A DNA stretch of 64,000 nt from Paraferrimonas haliotis (GTDB lineage: Bacteria; Pseudomonadota; Gammaproteobacteria; Enterobacterales; Shewanellaceae): positions 124,001 to 188,000 of the forward strand of contig NZ_NRRB01000002.1 in NCBI RefSeq assembly GCF_002282895.1. Reading direction: 5' to 3'. Under the pieces are notes generated by a model, which was not told where the DNA came from, did no database searches, and saw nothing but the letters and a program-made list of their open reading frames with translations. Each line of letters begins with the position of its first letter. Within the stretch, counting starts at the first letter, position 1. Shown piece after piece: positions 15,853 to 25,832 of the stretch. The position numbers were made by a program, and so were the translations under genes.

Positions 15853-17169
15853 ATGAATCATCAAGAAGCAAAAGATTTATTAAAAAATTTACTACCTGAA
15901 GACAGTTTGAGCCTAATTAAAGTCGAAGTATTTCGCTTGTCTTGGCAAGGTAAAGGGTACAACATCATTGCTGAAGAAACAGGCTATGACCACGACTACG
16001 TTCGCAAGTCAGGTTCATTGCTATGGCAAGAGCTCACTGAACTATTAGAAACCTCGGTTACCAAACGAAACTTTCGACCGCTTATCGAAGCGCAACTGAA
16101 CAAAATTCAAAAGACGGTAACACAAATTCCAGAATACCCTGGCGCACCCATGCTGTTCAGTTCGCCATACTACGTAGAGCGTACTGACGAAGAGCATCAA
16201 GCCTATGCGCAAATGCAGCGCCCAGGTAGCTTAATTCGAGTTAAAGGGCCTCGTAAAATGGGCAAAAGCTCCCTCATGCTGCGTATGATGGATCATGCCG
16301 ATGAACTGAGCTATAAACAGGTGATTTTAGACCTGCAAATGGCTGACTCCAGCATGCTCAGTGATTTAGACAAGTTGCTGCGCTGGACTTGTCTGCAGTT
16401 TGCCAATCAATTGGGCTTAGAAGATAAAATTGACGAATACTGGAACGAGCTCATTGGCCCCAAACTAAGCTGCACCAGCTACATGCAAGATTACCTGCTT
16501 GCCCAAGGCGATGTGGTGGTAATTGCCATCAATGAGGTTAACTTAATATTCGATTATCCCGATGTGAGCCGGGACTTCTTAGCGTTACTGCGTTCTTGGC
16601 ACGAAGAAGCCAAGCACAACAAAGTGATGCAAGGGCTTCGCCAAGTACTGATATATTCCACTGAAGTGTACGTGCAACTGGACTTAAACCTGTCGCCATT
16701 TAACGTTGGCTTACCTATCGAATTAAAACCTTTTAACGACGAGCAATTATCAACCTTAGCCCAAAGCTACGGATTCAATTGGCCTGCTGATGGTTCAATT
16801 CAAAGCCCGATTCGAGTTTTACAAACTCACTTAGGTGGTCATCCTTACTTAACCCAATTGGTATTTTATACCTTGGCCACCAAAGAAGGTTTTATTGAAA
16901 GCCCATCAGAGACTCTGCAACAAGTCCTAAAAGAAGGCAGTGAATCCAACGGCTTGTTCAGCGACTATTTGCAACACATTCTAGTTGCTATCATGAATAA
17001 TCAAGATGCCATGTCGGCCTTTAGAAAAATTCGTAAAGATAAAGACGCCAAGCTATCTAGAATCGAGATGTATCAATTAGAGAGCTTAGGTGTGGTGAAG
17101 TTACAAAATGGCCAAGTCAGCACTAGCTGCAAAGTCATTTCAGACTTCCTCGCCAGTCAAATCGGTTAA
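15853..17169 (+). CDS. vMAP-type HTH / AAA_35 (STAND-like) ATPase
   Basis: This 438-residue protein joins an N-terminal helix-turn-helix of the vWA-MoxR-associated type (residues 15-85; SWQGKGYNIIAEETGYDHDYV then VTKRNF) to an AAA-like ATPase of the AAA_35 family. I know this combination mainly from cyanobacteria. Walker A is GPRKMGKSS at residues 132-140 with K138. The sensor-like segment STEVYVQLDLNLSPFNVGLP and GGHPYLTQLVFY are family hallmarks. The Walker B is unusual: NEVN at 227-230 instead of DEVD, so hydrolysis may be weak or absent. The ATG at 15853 is preferred over a GTG at 15841. It ends 4 bases before a second AAA_35 gene fused to a histidine kinase, so the two probably act together. 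Confidence 0.85.
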   Translation: MNHQEAKDLLKNLLPEDSLSLIKVEVFRLSWQGKGYNIIAEETGYDHDYVRKSGSLLWQELTELLETSVTKRNFRPLIEAQLNKIQKTVTQIPEYPGAPMLFSSPYYVERTDEEHQAYAQMQRPGSLIRVKGPRKMGKSSLMLRMMDHADELSYKQVILDLQMADSSMLSDLDKLLRWTCLQFANQLGLEDKIDEYWNELIGPKLSCTSYMQDYLLAQGDVVVIAINEVNLIFDYPDVSRDFLALLRSWHEEAKHNKVMQGLRQVLIYSTEVYVQLDLNLSPFNVGLPIELKPFNDEQLSTLAQSYGFNWPADGSIQSPIRVLQTHLGGHPYLTQLVFYTLATKEGFIESPSETLQQVLKEGSESNGLFSDYLQHILVAIMNNQDAMSAFRKIRKDKDAKLSRIEMYQLESLGVVKLQNGQVSTSCKVISDFLASQIG

Positions 17170-17173
17170 GCCT

Positions 17174-20100
17174 ATGGATTTGGCTTCGAGTAGCTATCAG
17201 GTGGGCGGCAGCATTTCGTCGTCCACCAGCATTTACGTTGAACGCCAAGCAGACCAAGAGCTCACTCAAGCGCTACTAGAAGGCAAGTTCTGCTACGTCT
17301 TTAATTCGCGGCAGATGGGTAAGTCATCACTCTTACTGCACACCAAGGAACACCTGCAACAACAAAACATCACTTGCTGTTTTATCGACGTCAGCCGCAT
17401 CGGCAGTACTGATACAAAAAGCGAGCAATGGTATGGAGGTTTAGTTTACGAACTTTGTCGTGGTTTTGGCCTCATTGGAACATTTGATGTGCTTAAGTGG
17501 TGGCGCGAGCTTGGTGAGCTAACCCCCGCACAAAAACTGTCCGATTTTCTCGAAAAAGTATTGCTGCCAAACTGTCCAGGGCAACTGGTCGTGTTCTTGG
17601 ACGAAATCGATAGCGTACTCAGCCTCCCCTTTTCCAGTGATGACTTTTTCAGTGTCATCCGCTTTTGCTTTAACCAACGCGCTGCCAACAAAGAGTTTGA
17701 GCGTTTGCAGTTCGCGTTATTTGGAGTCGCTTTACCAACCGACTTGATGACCAACAAAACCCGCTCGCCTTTTAATATTGGGCACGCGGTGAGCTTGCAG
17801 GGGTTTCAAAGCGCTGAAGCGGTGCACCTTGTCAAAGGGCTACCTTTTAATCAAGACATAGCTCAAGCCATGGTGCAACGCATTGTTTATTGGACCGGCG
17901 GCCAACCCTTTTTAACCCAAAAACTTTGTCAGTTATCGGTGAATCGTCATGATCAGCCACCACTATCCGTTGAGCAATGCTGTGAGTGGGTGGATGAGTT
18001 AATTGAGCAAGAGGTTCTCGCCGACTGGGAAGGACAAGATAATCCAGAGCACTTACGCACGATACGCGATCGCTTACTTTTAGATGAGCAACATACCTTA
18101 CAAAGCCTCAGCATTTACCAAAAAGTACTCGAAGCCGGTGATAAAGGTTTACCTTTAGAACAAGTGTCGGGGCACAGCCGACTGTATTTGACCGGTCTTA
18201 TTGAAGTCATTCGCGGCCGCATATACAGCCGCAATCGCCTGTACACTCAAGTGTATGACATGAATTGGGTCACTAGCCAACTCAGCGCTCGTCGCCCCTA
18301 CTTTGAAGCGTTTAACGCTTGGTTAGATTCAGGCCAAAGTGATGAACAGCTGCTGCAAGGTCAGGCATTGCAAGAAGCTCGCAGTTGGGCGAAAGGCAAA
18401 GCACTACCAGACGACGATTATCGCTTTCTAGCGGCGAGCCAAGACGCCGAAAAACGAAAAATTGAGGCCTTAAATCAGCAACTGACCCAAGAAATTAAAG
18501 AGCGTGAACTGGCCCAACAACAATTAAAAGAAGCGCTGGACGATGTAAAAAAAGCTCAACAGGAAGCTGAGCGAGCCAATCAAGCTAAATCCGAATTTTT
18601 ACGTCGGGTGAGTCACGAAGTAAGAACGCCCATTAACGCTGTGCTGGGATTGAGCTATTTAGCCCAACAGGGCAGTGACCCGGTAACCATGAGCTACTTG
18701 GAGAAAATCCATAATTCGGCCAATTACTTGTTGGGCATGATTGGTGACATTGTCGATTACAGTCAAATAGAGCAAGGCAAGCTGCGCCTAGACCCCACCC
18801 CATTTTATCTTGATACTCTGCTTGATAAGCTGGTCGACATTATTGGTCAACGCGCCGTTAACCAAGGTTTAGCACTGCGATTGCACAGCCCGTTACAACC
18901 GCTACCTAAAGTGCTGGGCGATGAGCTGAGGCTGGAACAGGTGTTACTCAACATTCTAACCAACGCCATCAAAAACACAGAGCATGGATCCATTGACCTT
19001 AGCGTTAATCTACTAGAGCAAAGCGAGAATGCGCTCACGCTTGCCTTCAGCATTAACGATACCGGCCCTGGCTTGCCGACAGCCGTTATCGACGCACTCG
19101 TGGATACCGAGCAGCATTCACCTAAAAACAATTCCTTAGGAATGGGCCTTAATTTATGTAAACAATTGGTCAGCCTGATGAACGGTACTTGGAAAATCAG
19201 CGCCGAACCAAGCAAAGGCAGCCAAGTTGGGTTTACCATCACGCTTGCAACCGTCGGCCAGGTGCCTCAGCTGCAACTTAGCGACACCCAAGATGTATGC
19301 TACTTTGGAGACCTGCCCCACCCGGAAATCAGCCAACGTCTGCAAGCCATAGGCATTCAACACGCCAACGACGCGCAATTGTTGGCCGCTAAACTCATTT
19401 TGTTTGATCCCAAATTAACTCAACCCAAAACACTGGATTCTCGTTGGGTTGCGCTGTTGCCTAGCGGACAAAACCAGTCCGCAAGCTTGCCGAAGTCTCG
19501 AGTCACTCGATTGCTTAATTACCCAATGACCATTAGCAAGCTCGATCGTCATCTGCAAAGCATGTTGCATTATCGACCGCAAACCGACCTGCAGAACGAG
19601 ACGGTCACCGATAGCCAATGGTCGGTGTTGGTGGCTGAAGACAATGACATTAACCAACAAGTTATCAGTGAGTTGCTGGCTCGCTGGGGAATTGCCAGCG
19701 TTATTTCTGAGAATGGCCAGCAAGCCCTGACGGCTGTTCAACAACAGGATTTCGACCTTGTACTGATGGACGTAAATATGCCGCTGATGAATGGCCTGCA
19801 AGCCACGGAAGCCATTCGAGCATTGGATGACATTAAGTATCAGCAACTGCCCATCATTGCCATGACTGCCCATGCCCATGAGGAAGACCGACAGGCGACA
19901 CAAGCTGCTGGTATGAACGAGCATGTCACCAAGCCGATTGATCCTAACGCGCTGAAAACAACGTTGGAAAAATACTTAAATGCCCCCATAAGCGCTCAAA
20001 CCTCAGTGCACAGCAAACGGGTTGATTGGCTCGAAACCATACCTCAACTGCGACTTCGGGAAACCTTGGATCGAGTGGCTGATAATCGCAGTTTGCTGCA

Positions 20101-20590
20101 ACGGTTAGTGCGTCGATTCGCTGAGCAATACTCCCCCGCCCAAGTCGATTGGCAAGGGTTACCTCATCAAACCCAAGCCCAACAGGCAAACTGGCTGCAT
20201 ACGCTAAAAGGCACCTCGTCTAACGTTGGCTTGGCTGACATTGCTGCTTTGGCGGCAAGTATGGAGCAAGAAGCGGCGAACCAATCTCTGCAGCTCAATC
20301 AATGGCAATTACTGCAACAGCAAGTTTCGCAAGCCTGCACAACCATTTTCACCGTCAGTGACAATAACACTAGCGCCCAAACCGCTACTCAAGATAAAGG
20401 TAATTTAAAGGCCCAACTTACTGAGTTGTACCGACTGCTAGAAGAAGATTTGTCGGAAGCCCAGCAGCTGTTAGCAACATTAAGCGAGTACCCTCAGTAT
20501 ACTGATATCGCATCGGCATTGGATGAATTCAGGACAGACGATGTTGAGCAGTTAGTTCACAACTGGCTACAGCAATTGGAAGATGCGTAA
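17174..20590 (+). CDS. AAA_35 ATPase fused to hybrid histidine kinase with receiver and Hpt
   Basis: This cytoplasmic sensor of about 1138 residues has an AAA_35 ATPase as its input domain (residues 1-420): [20 protein letters not shown], Walker A RQMGKSS with K50, intact Walker B DEID at 143-146, and [15 protein letters not shown] coiled coil near 430-475 leads to HisKA with H481 (SHEVRTP) and an HATPase domain with NDTGPGLP and [12 protein letters not shown] stretch of about 110 residues looks like a degenerate receiver. A true receiver follows with D866 ([13 protein letters not shown]), then an Hpt domain with H1009 ([12 protein letters not shown]). No membrane helix is visible. A frame from 17108 overlaps the upstream gene and is less likely. 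It overlaps the next kinase gene by one base. Confidence 0.88.
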   Translation: MDLASSSYQVGGSISSSTSIYVERQADQELTQALLEGKFCYVFNSRQMGKSSLLLHTKEHLQQQNITCCFIDVSRIGSTDTKSEQWYGGLVYELCRGFGLIGTFDVLKWWRELGELTPAQKLSDFLEKVLLPNCPGQLVVFLDEIDSVLSLPFSSDDFFSVIRFCFNQRAANKEFERLQFALFGVALPTDLMTNKTRSPFNIGHAVSLQGFQSAEAVHLVKGLPFNQDIAQAMVQRIVYWTGGQPFLTQKLCQLSVNRHDQPPLSVEQCCEWVDELIEQEVLADWEGQDNPEHLRTIRDRLLLDEQHTLQSLSIYQKVLEAGDKGLPLEQVSGHSRLYLTGLIEVIRGRIYSRNRLYTQVYDMNWVTSQLSARRPYFEAFNAWLDSGQSDEQLLQGQALQEARSWAKGKALPDDDYRFLAASQDAEKRKIEALNQQLTQEIKERELAQQQLKEALDDVKKAQQEAERANQAKSEFLRRVSHEVRTPINAVLGLSYLAQQGSDPVTMSYLEKIHNSANYLLGMIGDIVDYSQIEQGKLRLDPTPFYLDTLLDKLVDIIGQRAVNQGLALRLHSPLQPLPKVLGDELRLEQVLLNILTNAIKNTEHGSIDLSVNLLEQSENALTLAFSINDTGPGLPTAVIDALVDTEQHSPKNNSLGMGLNLCKQLVSLMNGTWKISAEPSKGSQVGFTITLATVGQVPQLQLSDTQDVCYFGDLPHPEISQRLQAIGIQHANDAQLLAAKLILFDPKLTQPKTLDSRWVALLPSGQNQSASLPKSRVTRLLNYPMTISKLDRHLQSMLHYRPQTDLQNETVTDSQWSVLVAEDNDINQQVISELLARWGIASVISENGQQALTAVQQQDFDLVLMDVNMPLMNGLQATEAIRALDDIKYQQLPIIAMTAHAHEEDRQATQAAGMNEHVTKPIDPNALKTTLEKYLNAPISAQTSVHSKRVDWLETIPQLRLRETLDRVADNRSLLQRLVRRFAEQYSPAQVDWQGLPHQTQAQQANWLHTLKGTSSNVGLADIAALAASMEQEAANQSLQLNQWQLLQQQVSQACTTIFTVSDNNTSAQTATQDKGNLKAQLTELYRLLEEDLSEAQQLLATLSEYPQYTDIASALDEFRTDDVEQLVHNWLQQLEDA

Positions 20591-23271
20591 TGAAAATCCG
20601 TACCAAACTCATCACCTTGCTGCTGTTTTTAAGTTTGTTGCCGCTTGCTATAACCACTGCGGTGTTAGTGCACCATTCAAAAGAGGCCCTAAGCGACAGT
20701 GCTTTTACCCATTTAGAATACGTTAGAGATACCAAAAAACAACGGGTACTCAATTACTTCGCCCGCCTTGAGAGTGAAGCTCGCGTGCTCGCCGACAGTC
20801 GTAATATTGCCAACACGCTTCAAGCATTCGATGAACTGGTGGATTCAACGGTCGTCGATATTCAAGCCTTTAAAGCCCTTGAGCAACAAGGCACAAGGCA
20901 AGGTTTCGAACAGTTCTTAGAAGAGTTTGACTACTACGACTTAATGCTGGTTAATCGGCAAGGTGACGTGGTTTATTCGGTGCGCCAAGAACCTGACTTT
21001 ACCAGCAATCTGTTGGCGAACCCTAACCCTGACAACTTGTTGGGACAGCACTTAGCCAGCGCGATTAATGACGTAGTCATTACCGATTTTGGCTATTACC
21101 CAAGTACCAGCAAAACCATTCTGGGTTTTGTGATCGCTCCAATTTCGACACCAGAGGGACATTGGGGAAGTTTAGTGCTCAAATTTACCCCTAATGAGCT
21201 CAATACCATCATGCTTGAGCGTTCTCACTTATTGCCGTCTCACGAAGTCTATTTGGTGGGCCCAGATAAGAAAATGCGCAGCGACAGTTACCTCGACCCC
21301 TACAAGCGCACCGTCAGCGCAAGTTTTGCGAATCCTTCAGAAGGGCTTGTAGAAACCCGCGCTTCTTTAGAGGCACTAAGGGGTGTGAGCGGCGAAGACA
21401 TTATTTTTGATTATCGAAATGTGCCTGTGCTGTCTGCCTATACCCCTGTTGATGTGCCCAGTGGCCAGTGGGCCTTGATTGCTGAGGTTAACGAGGACGA
21501 AGCGTATGCTGGTATTAATCGCCTCCTAAAGCTGATGCTTATTTTGGGCGGAAGCGTGATTTTTATCGTTATTTTCGCCTCCTCTATACTCGCAACCATT
21601 ATTACGCGTCCGGTGCTTTCGCTCACCCGCTCTTCCATCGATATTGCCCATGGTAATTTGGACACAAGAGTTGAGCATAACTGGCAAGACGAGTTTGGCA
21701 TTTTAGCAAACAACTTCAATGAGATGAGATTATCCATTAAAGACAAAATTCATACCATTGAAGCGCAAAAAAGCGAGCTAGACGAAGTCAATGAGGGTTT
21801 AGAAGAATTGGTTCAAGAACGGACCGGCGAGTTGCGTGAGTCCATTAAGCAGGTGCAAGCGGCCACTCAGGCTAAATCCGATTTCCTAGCTAATATGAGC
21901 CACGAAATTAGAACCCCCATGAACGCTATCATTGGCATGTCGCATCTGGCGTTAGATACCAAGCTTGACCCAAAACAACGAAATTACATCGCCAAAGTAC
22001 ACGACAGCGCCAAGTTTTTACTGGGTATCATTAACGATGTTTTAGATTTCTCTAAAATTGAAGCCGGCAAGCTCACCTTAGAGGCTATCCCCTTTCGCCT
22101 CTCCAAGGTAATCGACAATGTCACTGACATTTTGGAAATTAACCTGCAAGGAAAGCCCATTCAGCTGGACGTGGATCTGCAAGCAGAAATTCCACCTATG
22201 CTAATAGGCGATGAGTTGCGAATTACCCAGGTACTGACTAACTTAGGCAGTAATGCCGTGAAGTTTACTGAAAACGGCAAGATACAAATTTCGGTTCAAA
22301 TTGAAGAACAAACCAATGACTCGGTGCTGCTCCACTTTTTCGTAAAAGACTCTGGAATCGGCATGACCTCGGAGCAAATTGATAAGCTGTTTAAAAGCTT
22401 CAGTCAAGCGGATACATCCACCACTCGAAAATACGGTGGCACCGGTTTAGGGCTTGCAATCAGCAATCGCTTAACCGAATTAATGGGCGGGGAAATTTGG
22501 GCCCGCAGTAAACCAAATATAGGCTCTACATTCCACTTTACCGCTCGTTTCGGCATCGCTGAAGAAGCGATCACCATAGAGCCGCAGTCTCACCCAGATG
22601 TTGACTATGACATGAGCGGAGCAAAAGTATTATTAGTCGAAGATAATGCAATCAATCAAGAACTTGCATTGGAATTATTGCAAGACAAAGGACTGCTGGT
22701 AGAGGTCGCTAATGACGGCGCGGAAGCGGTTAAACTTTGCCATGAGCATTCCTTCGACCTAATTTTAATGGATTGCCAAATGCCCATAATGGATGGTTAC
22801 CAAGCCACTCAAGCTATTCGCCATGATTTACAACTTACCGAAGTACCCATATTGGCAATGACCGCCAATGCCATGCCTGCTGATCAAGAGCGAGCCTATC
22901 ATGCCGGCATGAACGACTACATCACTAAGCCAATCGAAGTGAAGTCCATGTTTAGCACCATTGTGCGCTGGTTATCAAAATACCATCCAAATGGATTTAC
23001 CCAGACTCAAGCCGTTACTCTGCTGGATAGAGATGCAGGACAGGCTCTGTATAACAACGAACTGCTTTATCAGGATATGCTGCAACGTTTTATGGATGAG
23101 CTTAATGCGCTGGAGCCCCAACAATTGCCCCAACTGTCGGAAAGTCAGCGCAGCAAACTGGCTGCTAAAGCCTCCGCTGTTGGTGCTTTGCTATTGGCCA
23201 AAACGCTTACTGAAAAGGACACCGAAACACTTGAACAGGTGGTTAGAGACACCTTAGCTGAATACGTTTAA
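20590..23271 (+). CDS. dCache hybrid histidine kinase with receiver and degenerate Hpt-like tail
   Basis: This membrane sensor kinase has 893 residues. A first membrane helix (6-28) precedes a long periplasmic double-Cache ligand domain (30-300) and a second helix ([20 protein letters not shown]). HAMP, coiled coil and HisKA with H438 ([14 protein letters not shown]) follow, then HATPase with [12 protein letters not shown], and a receiver with D728 ([14 protein letters not shown]). The last 90 residues resemble an Hpt four-helix bundle, but the phosphorylatable histidine position appears to be serine. Its ATG overlaps the stop of the AAA_35 kinase (TAATG), so the two are translationally coupled. 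It may take part in the same phosphorelay, using the intact Hpt of its neighbour; that is inference. Confidence 0.92.
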   Translation: MKIRTKLITLLLFLSLLPLAITTAVLVHHSKEALSDSAFTHLEYVRDTKKQRVLNYFARLESEARVLADSRNIANTLQAFDELVDSTVVDIQAFKALEQQGTRQGFEQFLEEFDYYDLMLVNRQGDVVYSVRQEPDFTSNLLANPNPDNLLGQHLASAINDVVITDFGYYPSTSKTILGFVIAPISTPEGHWGSLVLKFTPNELNTIMLERSHLLPSHEVYLVGPDKKMRSDSYLDPYKRTVSASFANPSEGLVETRASLEALRGVSGEDIIFDYRNVPVLSAYTPVDVPSGQWALIAEVNEDEAYAGINRLLKLMLILGGSVIFIVIFASSILATIITRPVLSLTRSSIDIAHGNLDTRVEHNWQDEFGILANNFNEMRLSIKDKIHTIEAQKSELDEVNEGLEELVQERTGELRESIKQVQAATQAKSDFLANMSHEIRTPMNAIIGMSHLALDTKLDPKQRNYIAKVHDSAKFLLGIINDVLDFSKIEAGKLTLEAIPFRLSKVIDNVTDILEINLQGKPIQLDVDLQAEIPPMLIGDELRITQVLTNLGSNAVKFTENGKIQISVQIEEQTNDSVLLHFFVKDSGIGMTSEQIDKLFKSFSQADTSTTRKYGGTGLGLAISNRLTELMGGEIWARSKPNIGSTFHFTARFGIAEEAITIEPQSHPDVDYDMSGAKVLLVEDNAINQELALELLQDKGLLVEVANDGAEAVKLCHEHSFDLILMDCQMPIMDGYQATQAIRHDLQLTEVPILAMTANAMPADQERAYHAGMNDYITKPIEVKSMFSTIVRWLSKYHPNGFTQTQAVTLLDRDAGQALYNNELLYQDMLQRFMDELNALEPQQLPQLSESQRSKLAAKASAVGALLLAKTLTEKDTETLEQVVRDTLAEYV

Positions 23272-23285
23272 GGTCGTTAATTCTC

Positions 23286-24188
23286 ATGAAAACTGCCGAC
23301 ATAAAAACCTTCATCAAAACCGTTGAACTTGGCAGTATATCTCAAGCAGCTAAAGCGCTGTTTATAACGCAATCGGCAGCATCTCAGCGCCTCAAAGCAT
23401 TAGAGGAGCGAATCGGAAAACCGTTATTGGATCGTTCAAGCTCTCGTATTGTCGCCACGCATGCGGGCAAGGTGCTATTAGACTACGGTTCTCGCATCAT
23501 TGCACTCGAAGACGCCATGCTCCAGCAAATAAAGCCAAATACTCAACGAAAGCATTTCAGCTTATGTTGCACACCGACCTTTGGCCAAGTGTATTTACCG
23601 AATATCGTTCAAGCGCTTACGGAGCGCTTTGACAAAGAGGTGGAACTGGATTTTGTATTTGACCAAACTGCTAATGCCGTCAACGGTCTGAATCAAGGAA
23701 CGTACGATGCCATAATCGTCGAGCACCTTGAGCCACTCGATAAACAAACCCATGTGTTTGAGTGCCTACCGCCAGATCAACTCATTTTTGTAGCCAGTGC
23801 AGACTACCCCATTAGCAATAACGCCGGTGAGTTGGATATGAAAGGGCTGCTTAGCAATCGTTTGTTTACTCGAAAACCAGGGTGCAGTAGTCGGGCATTG
23901 TTACTTCAAAACCTTAAGCAACACGGTTGCGACTTGTCGCAGTTTGAATCCGTAATAGTGTCTGACGACCTACGTATGACCCTTACTCGAATTACCTCGG
24001 GCCATGGTATCGCGCTCTTATCAACCGCTTTGGTGCGTTCTTTGTTATCAAGTGGTGAGTTACGAGGTTACACCATTCCTACTTTTGATCTAATGCGTAG
24101 ACGCAGCTTGTTAATTCAAAGAAACCAAAGCGAACAGGCTTTGATACGCGCATTTATCGACGAAGTTCACAAAGCATTTAAACTATAA
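23286..24188 (+). CDS. LysR-family transcriptional regulator
   Basis: This is a 300-residue LysR regulator with an N-terminal helix-turn-helix (residues 4-60; GSISQAAKALFITQSAASQRLKALEE) and a C-terminal co-inducer domain. The domain begins with KHFSLCCTPTFGQVYLP and includes a run FTRKPGCSSRALLL. It starts 14 bases after the dCache kinase stop and may be part of the signalling operon. The convergent neighbour is a cytochrome-associated lipoprotein gene. Several cysteines in the effector domain (CCTP, PGCSS, HGCDLS) are noticeable and could be redox-related, but this is speculative. Target genes are unknown. Confidence 0.92.
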   Translation: MKTADIKTFIKTVELGSISQAAKALFITQSAASQRLKALEERIGKPLLDRSSSRIVATHAGKVLLDYGSRIIALEDAMLQQIKPNTQRKHFSLCCTPTFGQVYLPNIVQALTERFDKEVELDFVFDQTANAVNGLNQGTYDAIIVEHLEPLDKQTHVFECLPPDQLIFVASADYPISNNAGELDMKGLLSNRLFTRKPGCSSRALLLQNLKQHGCDLSQFESVIVSDDLRMTLTRITSGHGIALLSTALVRSLLSSGELRGYTIPTFDLMRRRSLLIQRNQSEQALIRAFIDEVHKAFKL

Positions 24189-24213
24189 AAAAGACCCGGT
24201 CCATGCCGGGTCT
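24186..24213 (-). terminator. Terminator between convergent genes
   Basis: AGACCCGG (24192-24199) and CCGGGTCT (24206-24213) form an 8-base GC-rich stem. Read on the minus strand it is followed by a run of T (complement of the A-run at 24186-24191), so it mainly ends the cytochrome/lipoprotein transcript. It may also stop plus-strand reading from the LysR gene. Confidence 0.8.
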
Positions 24214-24248
24214 ATGGTCTACTTGATGGCCGTCTAGCATTCCATTGT

Positions 24249-24767
24249 TTACCCTGCTGGATTAGCCAATTCAAAGTCACTAAATAGGTCACCATGACTG
24301 ACTCTTATGCCTACTTGGTAACGTTGCACTGCGCCTGGCACGGCATTGGCATCCCAATCTAAATCTTGCACTTCGAACTGATAGTGTCCTGAGTCCACAG
24401 TCTCAGTTAGCACGCCATCACAGTCATCGCCAGCAGCACATTGATACTGATAATAAACATGCCAACGCTTCCACGCTTTTGGGTTGGCTGACGGTCTATC
24501 GCTATCTGGAAAACCAAAATACACAATGTGATAGTTCTTCGCATCAGTAACCGCTAGCGAATTATCATCGGCAATTGAAAACCGAACCAAACCGGTTGCG
24601 GGATCAAACTTTTCAACCGTGACATTCAATTCATTGGCATTCGCTATGTTGATGACTTGCGGTGCGGGCGTTATCGGTGGTGATTCAATTAGCTCGTCAT
24701 CATCGCTGGAACATCCGATCACAGTTAACGTCAACAAGGAAGCCACTACTGCAGTTAGCTTGTTCAT
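24249..24767 (-). CDS. Lipoprotein resembling MtrC/OmcA domain I, without haem motifs
   Basis: This 172-residue predicted lipoprotein has a signal peptide ending in a lipobox (VIGC, then SSDDDE). The mature part resembles in pattern the N-terminal beta-domain of the outer-membrane decahaem cytochromes MtrC and OmcA: ELNVTVEKFDPATGLVRFSI, a central W-rich piece, then SGHYQFEVQDLDWD and YQVGIRVSHGD. There is no CXXCH motif, so it binds no c-type haem. Two cysteines (YQCAAGDDCDG) may form a disulfide. AGGAGG lies 5 bases before the ATG, and the cytochrome gene ends 9 bases upstream, so they form one operon. A role as partner or surface anchor of that cytochrome is inferred; the domain match is only pattern level. 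Confidence 0.6.
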   Translation of the reverse strand: MNKLTAVVASLLTLTVIGCSSDDDELIESPPITPAPQVINIANANELNVTVEKFDPATGLVRFSIADDNSLAVTDAKNYHIVYFGFPDSDRPSANPKAWKRWHVYYQYQCAAGDDCDGVLTETVDSGHYQFEVQDLDWDANAVPGAVQRYQVGIRVSHGDLFSDFELANPAG

Positions 24768-24776
24768 GATAGCCTC

Positions 24777-25607
24777 CTAGTTAAAATGGCCGGTATGGCA
24801 GACGGTACAATCCATACCGGTGCTTACACTGGGCGCGTCACCAATCATGTGGTCAACACTATGACATTGTACGCATTCTCCAGCACTACCCTCAGGAACA
24901 CTCATAGCGGCCAGATCCACATCTTCACCATCTACAATGCGATTTAGTAAAACTGCGATGTAATGTGCCATGCATGCGCTTAATCGACGGCAGCGTTCAC
25001 CTTTCTGTTTTGCACCTAACCCAGAAGCATCAGACCAATTGCTGATCGATGAATGGCACATGAAGGAGTTGGCTACCGAATTGCTAACCACCTTAGTTGC
25101 AGTATCCTCAGGGTTTGCTCCAATTGCACTGACAAACTCGTCATCCATATAGGGCAGTGGGGTCGATTCATAATAACGAAATATTGCGCCATTAATCTTG
25201 CCGTTCAAACCCTCTGCATTGGGGATAGCAAGAATGTTGAGCAGCATACCGGTGGCATTACAGTTACCACAAATCGTGCCCTGCCCTAATACCCCTCCGC
25301 CTCCATAAGCGGCCAATGCTGTGGGTATTGTGGCAAACTTCGCAGCGTCAACTGACCCTGAATTCGCTAACATTTGAATGACTGCATGAAACACCTGACG
25401 CATACAGCCGCCGGGTGTTTCATAGGCAAGCTTGGCGGTTTGTATTGGGTCGATTTTAACGTATTGTAGCTTTTCACCTAGCTCAAGTTGATAGTCTCCG
25501 TCGGCGTTAACAGCCGCCATAATTGGCGTACTGATCAAACTCGTACCCGCAGCTGCGCCTGTGAAACCAATGATTTTTGTAATTGCGTTTCTTCTGTTGA
25601 TATCCAT
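24777..25607 (-). CDS. Split-Soret-like dihaem cytochrome c, Tat-exported
   Basis: This 276-residue protein carries a Tat signal (NRRNAITKI, then a hydrophobic stretch). Two haem c motifs lie near the C-terminus, CVQCH (245-249) and CTVCH (267-271). The body resembles split-Soret cytochromes and the related C_GCAxxG family: ETPGGCMRQVFHAV, YGGGGVLGQGTICGNCNATG, and MCHSSISNW. In Desulfovibrio split-Soret cytochrome the haems of two monomers stack at the dimer interface. Tat export is notable because haem is normally attached after Sec export; folded cofactor loading in the cytoplasm is one explanation. Its physiological partner is unknown, though the downstream lipoprotein is the obvious candidate. 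Confidence 0.75.
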   Translation of the reverse strand: MDINRRNAITKIIGFTGAAAGTSLISTPIMAAVNADGDYQLELGEKLQYVKIDPIQTAKLAYETPGGCMRQVFHAVIQMLANSGSVDAAKFATIPTALAAYGGGGVLGQGTICGNCNATGMLLNILAIPNAEGLNGKINGAIFRYYESTPLPYMDDEFVSAIGANPEDTATKVVSNSVANSFMCHSSISNWSDASGLGAKQKGERCRRLSACMAHYIAVLLNRIVDGEDVDLAAMSVPEGSAGECVQCHSVDHMIGDAPSVSTGMDCTVCHTGHFN

Positions 25608-25742
25608 AGTTCACCTTCCATTTGCTATTTTAGATTTCTTGTTTCACCTAAAAATTATTCCAAACAAGGTGCCGCGGCTATCACACAATTCTTATAGGGT
25701 TATTAGTATTACTTATGGTGGGTCAAAATGATGGGTTCAAAA

Positions 25743-25756
25743 TTGTCTTAGATCAA
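25743..25756 (-). promoter_or_regulatory. FNR/CRP-like box upstream of the cytochrome gene
   Basis: TTGTCTTAGATCAA has the spacing of an FNR/EtrA site (TTGAT-N4-ATCAA): one half is perfect and the other matches at three positions. It lies about 136 bases upstream of the cytochrome start, next to the terminator of the neighbouring gene. Anaerobic control would suit a cytochrome gene; this is inference. Confidence 0.35.
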
Positions 25757-25790
25757 AAAACCGCCTTCCAGCGAGCTAAAAGGCGGTTTT
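25757..25790 (-). terminator. Strong bidirectional-looking terminator
   Basis: AAAACCGCCTT (25757-25767) pairs with AAGGCGGTTTT (25780-25790), an 11-base stem with T-runs on both strands. It ends the minus-strand pair of the TorD-like and phosphoribosyltransferase genes. Confidence 0.88.
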
Positions 25791-25832
25791 ACTGAGCTTT
25801 AAGAGTCACAAAAGTCGATCAAAAACTGTGAA

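Noticed and set aside
24249..25607. Complete Mtr-type extracellular electron transfer conduit
   Set aside because: No MtrA-like decahaem or MtrB-like barrel gene is present in the window; only a dihaem cytochrome and a haem-free lipoprotein are seen.
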